A stretch of DNA of 5,800 bases from an uncultured Lachnospiraceae bacterium. GTDB taxonomy: Bacteria > Bacillota_A > Clostridia > Lachnospirales > Lachnospiraceae. The stretch spans positions 1 through 5,800 of the forward strand of contig CAJKKX010000169.1 in NCBI GenBank assembly GCA_905200565.1. The letters run 5' to 3'. Under the pieces are notes generated by a model. It was not told where the DNA came from and ran no database searches. It saw only the letters and a list, made by a program, of their open reading frames with translations. The position numbers were made by a program, and so were the translations under genes. Below, one piece after another: positions 1-4,968 of the stretch. Within the stretch, counting starts at the first letter, position 1. Each line of letters begins with the position of its first letter.

Positions 1-441
1 CGGGAGGAGCAGCTGAAATCCGTTCTTCCGCAGGAGATGGTAATGCTGGCGATCGCAGAGACAGAAGGAATCGAGATCGACGATACGGAATACACAGAGC
101 GTCTCAATGAGATTATCGGAGAAACAGAAGGAGAGGATCCGACAGTCACCATTGAAGAGCTGGAGGATTATTATGGTGAAAGCTATCTGCGTAAATCCCT
201 GCTTTTAGACAAGGTGATGGATTTCCTGGTAGAGAACAACACCTTCGTTGAGGGAACGGAAGAAACAACGGAGGAAGCTGTGACCGAGGCAGAAAGCGAG
301 ACGGAGGGCGAGACTGTTGCTGAAGCAGCAGAGGAGACCGAAACAGAGACTGCAGAGGCCGAGAGCGAGACAGAAACAGAGACCGAAACGGAATCAGAAA
401 GCGAGACTGCGGCTGAAACCGAAACGGAATCAGAGGCATAA
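1..441 (+). CDS. Trigger-factor-type chaperone/PPIase, C-terminal end (partial at 5')
   Basis: The reading frame is open from base 1 to the TAA at 439-441, giving 146 residues of a protein whose start lies outside the window. The first ~80 residues resemble the helical C-terminal domain of trigger factor: a helix containing the motif LAIAETEGIEID, a middle containing EELEDYYGESYLR, and a closing helix LLLDKVMDFLVENN. In that family this domain forms the substrate-cradling arms of a ribosome-associated folding factor. The last 63 residues (bases 250-438) are a Glu-rich tail with no Lys, Arg or aromatic residue. Canonical tig usually precedes clpP/clpX; here a terminator and pyrF follow. It may therefore be a second trigger-factor-like or FKBP-type isomerase paralogue, possibly exported, but the N-terminus that would decide this is not visible. 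The family call is fairly secure; canonical Tig versus paralogue is open, so no gene symbol is given. Confidence 0.72.
   Translation, partial: REEQLKSVLPQEMVMLAIAETEGIEIDDTEYTERLNEIIGETEGEDPTVTIEELEDYYGESYLRKSLLLDKVMDFLVENNTFVEGTEETTEEAVTEAESETEGETVAEAAEETETETAEAESETETETETESESETAAETETESEA
250..438 (+). repeat. Low-complexity acidic tail coding repeat (Glu-Thr/Glu-Ser/Glu-Ala)
   Basis: This is the 3' end of the trigger-factor-type gene. It encodes 63 residues drawn only from Glu (28), Thr, Ala, Ser, Val and Gly. At DNA level it is built from degenerate gaa/gag-aca/acg/acc units. One exact 16-base direct repeat, beginning accgaaacgg, occurs at 382-397 and again at 418-433. Such tracts can expand or contract by replication slippage, so length is likely to vary between strains. 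The protein segment is predicted to be disordered and strongly negative. Confidence 0.8.
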
Positions 442-464
442 GAATAAAAATGAAACAAAAGGTA

Positions 465-499
465 CCCGGAAGCGCAGGCTTCCGGGGATTTTCTATTTT
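465..499 (+). terminator. Intrinsic (rho-independent) terminator
   Basis: A perfect 9-bp stem pairs 465-473 (cccggaagc) with 478-486 (gcttccggg) around a 4-base loop (gcag). It is followed by the T-rich run gattttctatttt. It lies 23 bases after the stop of the trigger-factor-type gene and should end that transcript, separating it from pyrF. Its T-tract overlaps the -35 box of the next promoter. Confidence 0.9.
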
Positions 500-525
500 A
501 CAAACACCGGAAGATACGGTATAAT
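497..525 (+). promoter_or_regulatory. Sigma-A-type promoter for the pyrF transcript
   Basis: A -35 box TTTACA (497-502, five of six consensus bases) and a perfect -10 box TATAAT (520-525) are separated by exactly 17 bases. Transcription should begin near 532-533, leaving a leader of only about 28 bases before the pyrF ATG. That is too short for a PyrR-type antiterminator/terminator leader, and no such hairpins are seen. The sequence therefore gives no sign of attenuation control at this promoter. Confidence 0.85.
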
Positions 526-559
526 AAGCGACAGATAACTGCAGACTGGAGGAAATCAG

Positions 560-1486
560 ATGATTAACAAATTAATCAGCAATATTCAGAAAACAAAAGC
601 ACCGATCGTGGTGGGGCTCGACCCGATGCTTGGCTATATCCCGGAACATATCAAACAAAAGGCGTTCGCGGAATTCGGCGAGACGCTGGAGGGCGCTGCG
701 GAGGCGATCTGGCAATTCAATAAAGAAATTGTAGACTGCACCTGGGATCTGATTCCGGCGGTGAAGCCGCAGATCGCGATGTACGAGCAGTTTGGCGTTG
801 AGGGACTGAAGGTATATAAAAAGACGATCGATTACTGCCAGGAAAAAGGACTGGTGGTGATCGGAGATATCAAGCGCGGCGACATCGGCTCCACATCGGC
901 GGCGTATGCGGTCGGACACCTTGGAAAGGTGCAGGTGGGCAGCAGATCCTACGCAGCGTTCGATGAGGACTTTGCAACGGTGAATCCTTATCTCGGTTCG
1001 GATGGCGTCAATCCGTTTATTGACGTCTGCAGGGAGGAAAAGAAGGGGCTGTTTATTCTGGTCAAGACCTCCAATCCATCCAGCGGAGAGTTCCAGGATC
1101 AGCTCGTGGACGGCAGACCGCTTTACGAACTGGTTGGAGAAAAAGTGGCAGAGGGGGGCGAAGCCTGCATGGGCGACACCTATAGCTATGTCGGCGCGGT
1201 AGTCGGCGCAACCTATCCGGAGATGGGCAAGGTGCTGCGCAAAATTATGCCGAAAACCTATATCTTAGTGCCGGGCTACGGCGCGCAGGGCGGCAGGGGA
1301 AAAGACCTCGTGCATTTCTTTAATGAGGATGGCCTTGGTGCAATCGTCAACTCCTCCCGCGGAATCATTGCGGCTTATAAACAGGAAAAGTATGCCGCAT
1401 ATGGTCCGGAGCATTTTGCGGAGGCAAGCCGCGCGGCAGTGGAGGATATGGTAAAGGATATTAACGGAGCGCTGGAAAACCGCTAA
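560..1486 (+). CDS. pyrF: Orotidine 5'-phosphate decarboxylase (long subfamily)
   Basis: The product removes CO2 from orotidine monophosphate to make UMP, the last step of de novo pyrimidine synthesis, in the cytoplasm. It has 308 residues, the size of the longer bacterial subfamily (~270-310) rather than the ~240-residue B. subtilis/E. coli type. Visible active-site elements are the N-terminal strand VVGLDP (17-22), Lys69 in AVKPQ, and the signature D-x-K-x-x-D at Asp103, Lys105 and Asp108 (GDIKRGDIG). The phosphate-binding region is GYGAQGG (239-245) plus NSSRGI (264-269) with Arg267. The ATG is set by TGGAGG (547-552), seven bases upstream, and the promoter at 497-525. It is probably the first gene of a transcript including pyrE, from which it is separated by an unrelated AAA/nuclease-fold gene. 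Its last 31 coding bases recur in diverged form at 3203-3233, so its present 3' end may not be the ancestral one. No active-site defect is visible. Confidence 0.97.
   Translation: MINKLISNIQKTKAPIVVGLDPMLGYIPEHIKQKAFAEFGETLEGAAEAIWQFNKEIVDCTWDLIPAVKPQIAMYEQFGVEGLKVYKKTIDYCQEKGLVVIGDIKRGDIGSTSAAYAVGHLGKVQVGSRSYAAFDEDFATVNPYLGSDGVNPFIDVCREEKKGLFILVKTSNPSSGEFQDQLVDGRPLYELVGEKVAEGGEACMGDTYSYVGAVVGATYPEMGKVLRKIMPKTYILVPGYGAQGGRGKDLVHFFNEDGLGAIVNSSRGIIAAYKQEKYAAYGPEHFAEASRAAVEDMVKDINGALENR
1450..1480 (+). repeat. Upstream copy of imperfect direct repeat (pyrF 3' end)
   Basis: These bases encode the end of PyrF (V298 to N307). They match 3203-3233 at 26 of 31 positions without gaps. The five differences (1456, 1468, 1471, 1474, 1480) are all at codon third positions of the pyrF frame, and four of them are synonymous. 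To the left of the repeat the two regions show no similarity. To the right, similarity ends at the last PyrF codon. Confidence 0.85.
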
Positions 1487-3202
1487 CTGTGCAGGGCGCA
1501 GGCAGGAGGTGAGAACGGAATGGATACAAAAAGAAAGATGCTTCCCATCGGAATCGAGAATTTTGAGGAAATCCGTACAGAAGGCTTTTATTATGTGGAT
1601 AAAACCGGGATGATCAAGGAATTGCTGGAAAACTGGGGCAAGGTAAATCTGTTTACCCGTCCGCGCAGGTTCGGCAAGTCCTTAAATATGAGTATGTTGA
1701 GATACTTTTTCGACGTGAACAGCGACCCGGCACTTTTTGACGGTCTTAAAATCTCGGAGGAAAAAGAGCTGTGTGAAAGATATATGGGAAAATTTCCGGT
1801 CATCTCTGTATCGTTGAAAGGGCTTAACGCTATCTCCTATGAAAAAGCGCTGGAGATGGCGGTGCCGGTGCTCCAGGGGGAGATCCGGCGTTTCCAGTAT
1901 CTTCTGGAGAGTGAACGGCTTACGCAGCGCGACAAAGAAGCCTACGACAGACTGCTGGACGCAGAGGTAAGTGAGGGAGCTCTGTGCAACAGCCTGAAGG
2001 TCCTGTCAGAACTGCTCTTTAAGCATCATGGAGAAAAGACGGTTATATTAATTGATGAGTACGACGTGCCTCTTGCGAAAGCCTTTGAACAGGGCTACTA
2101 TGAGCAGATGGTGTTATTCATCCGGAATCTGTTTGAGCAGACACTGAAAACAAACGAAAGTCTGCAGCTTGCAGTGCTCACGGGCTGTATGCGCATTTCA
2201 AAAGAAAGTATTTTTACCGGGCTGAATAATCTGCGGGTGCTGACGATTGCAGATGTAGAATTCGAAGAGCACTTTGGATTTACAGATTCGGAAGTGAGGG
2301 AATTACTGGAATACTATGGACTGTCCGGTAATTATAACGCAGTGAAAGAGTGGTACGACGGGTATCGGTTTGGCAGTGTTGATGTCTACTGCCCCTGGGA
2401 TGTAATCTGTCATTGCGGGAAATTGAGGGCAGACAGTGAGGCGCAGCCGCAGAATTACTGGTCAAATACCAGCAGCAATGATGCGGTAAGACGCTTCATA
2501 AAGCAGGCGGATACGGCGGCTGTAAAACAGGAGATTGAAAGGCTAGTTGCCGGAGAGACGATTCGAAAAGAAATCCGTCAGGAGCTGACCTACCAGGACA
2601 TGTACAGCACGGTGGACAACATCTGGAGCGTCCTTTTTACGACTGGCTATCTCACGCAAAGGGGAAAGCCGGATAAGAAAACGTTCTGTCTTGCGATTCC
2701 AAATATGGAAATCCGGGAAATTTATACGGAACAGATCATGGCTCTTTTTAAGGAGGATATGCGCAGCAACAGAGAGGATACCGAAGCGTTTTGCCGGGCG
2801 CTGCAGGAGGGCGATGCGGCGGAGGTGGAGAAGCGTTTTACAGATTTTTTGAGAAGAACGATCAGTATCCGGGACACCTTTGTGAAAAAACGTCTGAAAG
2901 AAAACTTTTATCACGGAATACTTCTTGGAATCCTGAGCTGCTATAACGCATGGATCGTATCTTCCAATGAGGAAGCGGGAGATGGATACAGTGATATCCT
3001 GCTCATGATGGAAGATGAGGAAACCGGCGTGGTGATCGAGGTGAAATATGCGGAAAACGGAAATCTGGACGAGTGCTGCCGGAAGGCGCTTGAACAGATT
3101 GAGACGAACCGTTATGAAGAAACGCTCCGTGACGAAGGCAGTACGCGTATTTTAAAGTATGGGATTGCCTGTTATAAAAAGCGCTGCAGGGTGATGCGTG
3201 CC
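1487..3202. mobile_element. Inferred inserted one-gene segment between pyrF and pyrE
   Basis: The segment between the intact pyrF 3' end and its diverged second copy contains only the AAA-ATPase-like/PD-(D/E)XK gene and its ribosome binding site. The right edge is sharp at 3203, where pyrF similarity begins at GGTAAA. The left edge cannot be placed exactly. It could lie in 1487-1519, or further left inside pyrF if the donor also supplied the present pyrF 3' end. No terminal inverted repeats, integrase or transposase are visible, so a mechanism cannot be assigned; illegitimate or homology-assisted recombination is as plausible as a dedicated element. By eye the insert is more A+T-rich than pyrF and pyrE. 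Confidence 0.5.
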
Positions 3203-3217
3203 GGTAAACGATATTAA
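1520..3217 (+). CDS. AAA-ATPase-like protein with C-terminal PD-(D/E)XK nuclease-fold domain
   Basis: This 565-residue protein has the architecture of the abundant AAA-ATPase-like (PF09820) plus DUF1703/PD-(D/E)XK nuclease (PF08011) family. The N-terminus carries the family signature LPIGIENFEEIR and FYYVDKT (~8-29). A Walker-A-like P-loop RPRRFGKS follows at 47-54 and Walker B VILIDEYD at 175-182. A conserved LTGCMRISKESIFTGLNNL block at 220-238 could serve as a sensor. Near the C-terminus Asp492 (GYSDILL) and Glu507-x-Lys509 (VIEVKY) form the D...ExK nuclease core. The length is typical and no key residue is missing. The start is set by AGGAGGTG (1504-1511). The biological role of the family is not established; mobility and phage defence have been suggested, and neither is shown here. 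No promoter is seen in the 33-base gap after pyrF, so it is probably co-transcribed. Residues 562-565 (GKRY) and the stop fall in the pyrF remnant and are probably junction-derived. Confidence 0.93.
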   Translation: MDTKRKMLPIGIENFEEIRTEGFYYVDKTGMIKELLENWGKVNLFTRPRRFGKSLNMSMLRYFFDVNSDPALFDGLKISEEKELCERYMGKFPVISVSLKGLNAISYEKALEMAVPVLQGEIRRFQYLLESERLTQRDKEAYDRLLDAEVSEGALCNSLKVLSELLFKHHGEKTVILIDEYDVPLAKAFEQGYYEQMVLFIRNLFEQTLKTNESLQLAVLTGCMRISKESIFTGLNNLRVLTIADVEFEEHFGFTDSEVRELLEYYGLSGNYNAVKEWYDGYRFGSVDVYCPWDVICHCGKLRADSEAQPQNYWSNTSSNDAVRRFIKQADTAAVKQEIERLVAGETIRKEIRQELTYQDMYSTVDNIWSVLFTTGYLTQRGKPDKKTFCLAIPNMEIREIYTEQIMALFKEDMRSNREDTEAFCRALQEGDAAEVEKRFTDFLRRTISIRDTFVKKRLKENFYHGILLGILSCYNAWIVSSNEEAGDGYSDILLMMEDEETGVVIEVKYAENGNLDECCRKALEQIETNRYEETLRDEGSTRILKYGIACYKKRCRVMRAGKRY

Positions 3218-3251
3218 CGGCGCACTTGAAAATACGATTACGTTCGCGTGA
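3203..3251 (+). pseudogene. Displaced 3' remnant of pyrF
   Basis: Read from 3204 this stretch encodes V-N-D-I-N-G-A-L-E-N-T-I-T-F-A and a TGA stop at 3249-3251. The first ten residues match the PyrF C-terminus (VKDINGALEN, 298-307) with one substitution, K to N. Bases 3203-3233 are 26/31 identical to 1450-1480, with every mismatch at a third codon position. That is the signature of two homologous coding copies diverged under selection, not of a chance or recent duplicate. No start codon or the rest of pyrF is present, so it is not a gene. It overlaps the last four codons and stop of the AAA/nuclease gene in another frame. It most simply represents the tail of the pyrF allele that once lay directly before pyrE. 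Confidence 0.72.
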
Positions 3252-3278
3252 AATTGCATAAAAAGGAGATTTACAGAT

Positions 3279-3959
3279 ATGGAAAGCTACAAGCAGGAAT
3301 TTATTGAGTTTATGGTAGACTGCCAGGTATTAAAATTCGGCGAATTTATTTTGAAGAGCGGCAGAAAGTCCCCGTTTTTCATGAATGCGGGCGGTTATGT
3401 GACCGGTGCGCAGCTAAAGAAGCTCGGCGAGTATTACGCAAAGGCGATCCACGACAAATACGGCGACGATTTTGACGTACTGTTCGGACCGGCGTACAAG
3501 GGCATTCCGCTGGCGGTAGTCACCTCGGTGGCGTTCAGCGAGCTGTACGGAAAAGAAATCCGTTACTGCAGCGACCGCAAGGAGGAAAAGGATCACGGCG
3601 CGGATAAGGGAAGCTTTCTCGGCAGCAAGCTAAAGGACGGCGACCGCGTGGTGATGATCGAGGATGTGACGACCTCCGGAAAGTCAATGGAGGAGACGGT
3701 GCCCAAGGTGCGCGGCGCGGCAAATGTGGAGATCGTCGGTCTGATGGTGTCCCTGGACCGCATGGAGGTCGGCAAGGGCGGAAAGCAGTGCGCGCTCGAT
3801 GAAGTAAAGGAGCTGTACGGCTTCGAGACAAATGCGATCGTTACGATGAAAGAAGTTGTGGAACATCTGCATAATAAACCTTATAAAGGAAATATCATAA
3901 TTAATGATGAACTGAAAGCCGCGATTGACGCGTACTACGCGCAGTACGGGGCAAAATAA
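3279..3959 (+). CDS. pyrE: Orotate phosphoribosyltransferase
   Basis: PyrE joins orotate to PRPP to give orotidine monophosphate, the substrate of PyrF. The 226-residue product is close to the ~210-residue norm of the dimeric enzymes. Diagnostic parts are SGRKSPFF (27-34), FGPAYKGIPLA (69-79), the flexible catalytic loop DRKEEKDHGADKG (99-111) with Lys101, Lys104 and His106, and the PRPP-binding motif VVMIEDVTTSGKS (124-136) with adjacent acidic residues Glu128-Asp129. Two enzyme subunits share an active site in this family. The ATG follows AAGGAG (3263-3268) by ten bases. In the inferred ancestral arrangement pyrE followed pyrF directly, about 27 bases after the remnant's TGA. Now the AAA/nuclease gene intervenes, but strand and order are kept, so co-transcription from the pyrF promoter remains likely. 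Confidence 0.97.
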   Translation: MESYKQEFIEFMVDCQVLKFGEFILKSGRKSPFFMNAGGYVTGAQLKKLGEYYAKAIHDKYGDDFDVLFGPAYKGIPLAVVTSVAFSELYGKEIRYCSDRKEEKDHGADKGSFLGSKLKDGDRVVMIEDVTTSGKSMEETVPKVRGAANVEIVGLMVSLDRMEVGKGGKQCALDEVKELYGFETNAIVTMKEVVEHLHNKPYKGNIIINDELKAAIDAYYAQYGAK

Positions 3960-3970
3960 GGAGACAGACT

Positions 3971-4129
3971 ATGAATGAAAACGAAAAAATCTACCGCACA
4001 TTGAGCGCAACGGGCGCAGGCGACATTGTAATCGGGATTCTGGTGATCGTGGTCGGGCTAAGTGCGGGCGTTATTGCGATCGTGAACGGGGCGAGGCTCC
4101 TCGCTTCGCGGAAAAACATTATGCTGTAA
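3971..4129 (+). CDS. Small single-helix membrane protein, 52 aa, unknown function
   Basis: An ATG at 3971 opens a 52-codon frame ending at TAA 4127-4129. The ribosome site AAGGAG (3958-3963) overlaps the pyrE stop codon and sits seven bases before the ATG, which argues for real and possibly coupled translation. The product has a polar start (MNENEKIYRT), a glycine-rich hydrophobic helix at about 18-39 containing IVIGILVIVVGL, and a basic end with R42, R47 and K48. The positive-inside rule predicts N-out, C-in topology. No signal-peptidase or lipobox site is evident. I do not know a function; similar short membrane proteins near pyrE in Lachnospiraceae are my recollection, not a search result. 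It is in the same frame as the following vanZ-like gene, separated by one stop and five sense codons. Confidence 0.8.
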   Translation: MNENEKIYRTLSATGAGDIVIGILVIVVGLSAGVIAIVNGARLLASRKNIML

Positions 4130-4144
4130 GACAGAGGTATTCCG

Positions 4145-4606
4145 GTGACGATAGAAACAAAACGAAAAATACAGGCGCTCAGCATCGTGCTGTTTATTCT
4201 GTATCTGTTTTTGCTGACCTACTTTTTGTTTTTCTCGGAAGGGTTCGGCAGAGTGTATACGGAGCGGGAGTATGCGTACAATCTGGAGCCCTTCAGGGAA
4301 ATCCGCCGTTTCTGGATATACCGGGAGGAGCTGGGCTTCTGGGCGGTGTTCACGAACCTGGCTGGCAATGTGATCTGCTTTGTGCCTTTTGGGGCGATCC
4401 TGCCGGTGCTGAACCACAAGGCGCGCAACCTTTTTGTGATCACGTTTCTGAGCTTTGAGTTTAGTCTGCTTGTGGAGTGTGCGCAGCTCATCTCGAAGGT
4501 CGGCAGCTTTGATGTGGACGATCTGATGCTGAATACACTCGGCGGCGTGCTTGGGTTTCTTGTTTTTACGGTGTGCAACCGGGTGAGGAGAAAACGATAT
4601 GGCTAA
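4145..4606 (+). CDS. VanZ-family membrane protein
   Basis: The 153-residue product has about four hydrophobic helices (roughly 11-30, 66-88, 95-113, 126-144). VanZ-family hallmarks are NLAGNVICFVPFGAILP (71-87), the acidic and amide pair Glu111...Gln114 in LLVECAQL, and FDVDDLMLNTLGGVLG (122-137), where Asp125-Asp126 and Asn130 are typical. VanZ was named for low-level teicoplanin resistance in enterococcal vancomycin clusters. Most family members are chromosomal genes of unknown role, and nothing here indicates a resistance cluster. The start is GTG: AGAGGT (4133-4138) is six bases upstream, and between the preceding in-frame stop (4127) and this codon there is no ATG or TTG. The 3' end overlaps the next gene by eight bases. 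The name vanZ is withheld because only the family is supported. Confidence 0.92.
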   Translation: MTIETKRKIQALSIVLFILYLFLLTYFLFFSEGFGRVYTEREYAYNLEPFREIRRFWIYREELGFWAVFTNLAGNVICFVPFGAILPVLNHKARNLFVITFLSFEFSLLVECAQLISKVGSFDVDDLMLNTLGGVLGFLVFTVCNRVRRKRYG

Positions 4607-4913
4607 AAAAATGATGTATTCCTTCACGGAAAAAAAGAATTCGGTGAATGGGATTATTTCGACAATCATGGGAAGTATTTCGCTGGTATTTCTGCTGGCG
4701 ATGATCTACGCTTCCTATTATATGCGCGGCGATGCCGGGATCTATGCCGGGGCGTTTGGCGTCAGCGGACTGATGTTTGCGCTCGCAGGGTTTATTGTCG
4801 GCGTCTCCAGCTTTTCAGAAAAAAATATCAAATATAAATACCCGAAGATCGGTTCAGTGCTGAGCGGGATCGTGTTTGTCCTCTGGCTGGCGCTGTATCT
4901 GATCGGGGTATAA
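4599..4913 (+). CDS. Small three-helix membrane protein (resembles DUF6142)
   Basis: The 104-residue product starts with a polar MAKKMMYSFTEKKNSVNGI segment. It then has three hydrophobic stretches at about 18-40, 47-70 and 84-103, with the charged loop SEKNIKYKYPK (73-83) before the last. The overall pattern (YSFTEKK start, three helices, YPKIG loop) resembles the DUF6142 group of Clostridia as I remember it, an assignment I cannot check. Function is unknown. The ATG lies inside the last codons of the vanZ-like gene (8-base overlap in another frame), with GAGGAG (4585-4590) eight bases upstream. Translation is therefore probably coupled, and a shared membrane role with the VanZ-like protein is a reasonable inference. 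Confidence 0.88.
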   Translation: MAKKMMYSFTEKKNSVNGIISTIMGSISLVFLLAMIYASYYMRGDAGIYAGAFGVSGLMFALAGFIVGVSSFSEKNIKYKYPKIGSVLSGIVFVLWLALYLIGV

Positions 4914-4914
4914 A

Positions 4915-4946
4915 TTTTCCCTGTACAAAAGGCGCATCAGGGGAGA
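4915..4946 (+). other. Weak intergenic hairpin
   Basis: TTTTCCCTG (4915-4923) can pair with CAGGGGAGA (4938-4946), with two G-U pairs, around a 14-base loop. No T-tract follows, so it does not look like an intrinsic terminator, and transcription may continue into the next gene. It could slow polymerase or protect mRNA, but neither is shown. I see no convincing promoter in this gap. Confidence 0.3.
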
Positions 4947-4968
4947 AATATAGGGAAAGGAGAACAAC

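Noticed and set aside
382..433. Tail repeats as a CRISPR array
   Set aside because: Repeat units are short, degenerate and in frame with a low-complexity protein tail. There are no unique equal-length spacers.
183..458. Open frames on the minus strand opposite the acidic tail, and similar overlapping frames elsewhere (for example 4058-4669 minus)
   Set aside because: They are by-products of repetitive or biased codons on the + strand, give low-complexity Ser/Val or Arg/Pro products, and lack convincing ribosome sites and family motifs.
3226..3254. Possible promoter before pyrE: TTGAAA (3226-3231), 17-base spacer, TGAAAT (3249-3254)
   Set aside because: The -10 box matches only four of six consensus bases and the -35 lies within the pyrF remnant, so its fit may be accidental. 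Without transcript data it is not supported as a feature.
1487..3278. IS element or integron-like cassette
   Set aside because: No terminal inverted repeats, transposase, integrase or attC-like structure is visible. Only the diverged pyrF duplication marks the insertion.
4091..4104. Hairpin GCGAGGCTCCTCGC inside the 52-aa gene
   Set aside because: The stem is only about five pairs with a tight loop, lies in coding sequence, and has no T-tract. Nothing suggests attenuation.
4145..4606. VanZ-like gene as evidence of glycopeptide resistance
   Set aside because: No vanA/B, vanH, vanX or vanS/R-type genes are present, and VanZ-family proteins are common chromosomal genes without resistance roles.
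4876..4914. TATAAA (4909-4914) with upstream TTGTCC (4876-4881) as a promoter for the aminopeptidase gene
   Set aside because: The spacer would be 27 bases, far from 17, and no other -35 box is at the right distance.
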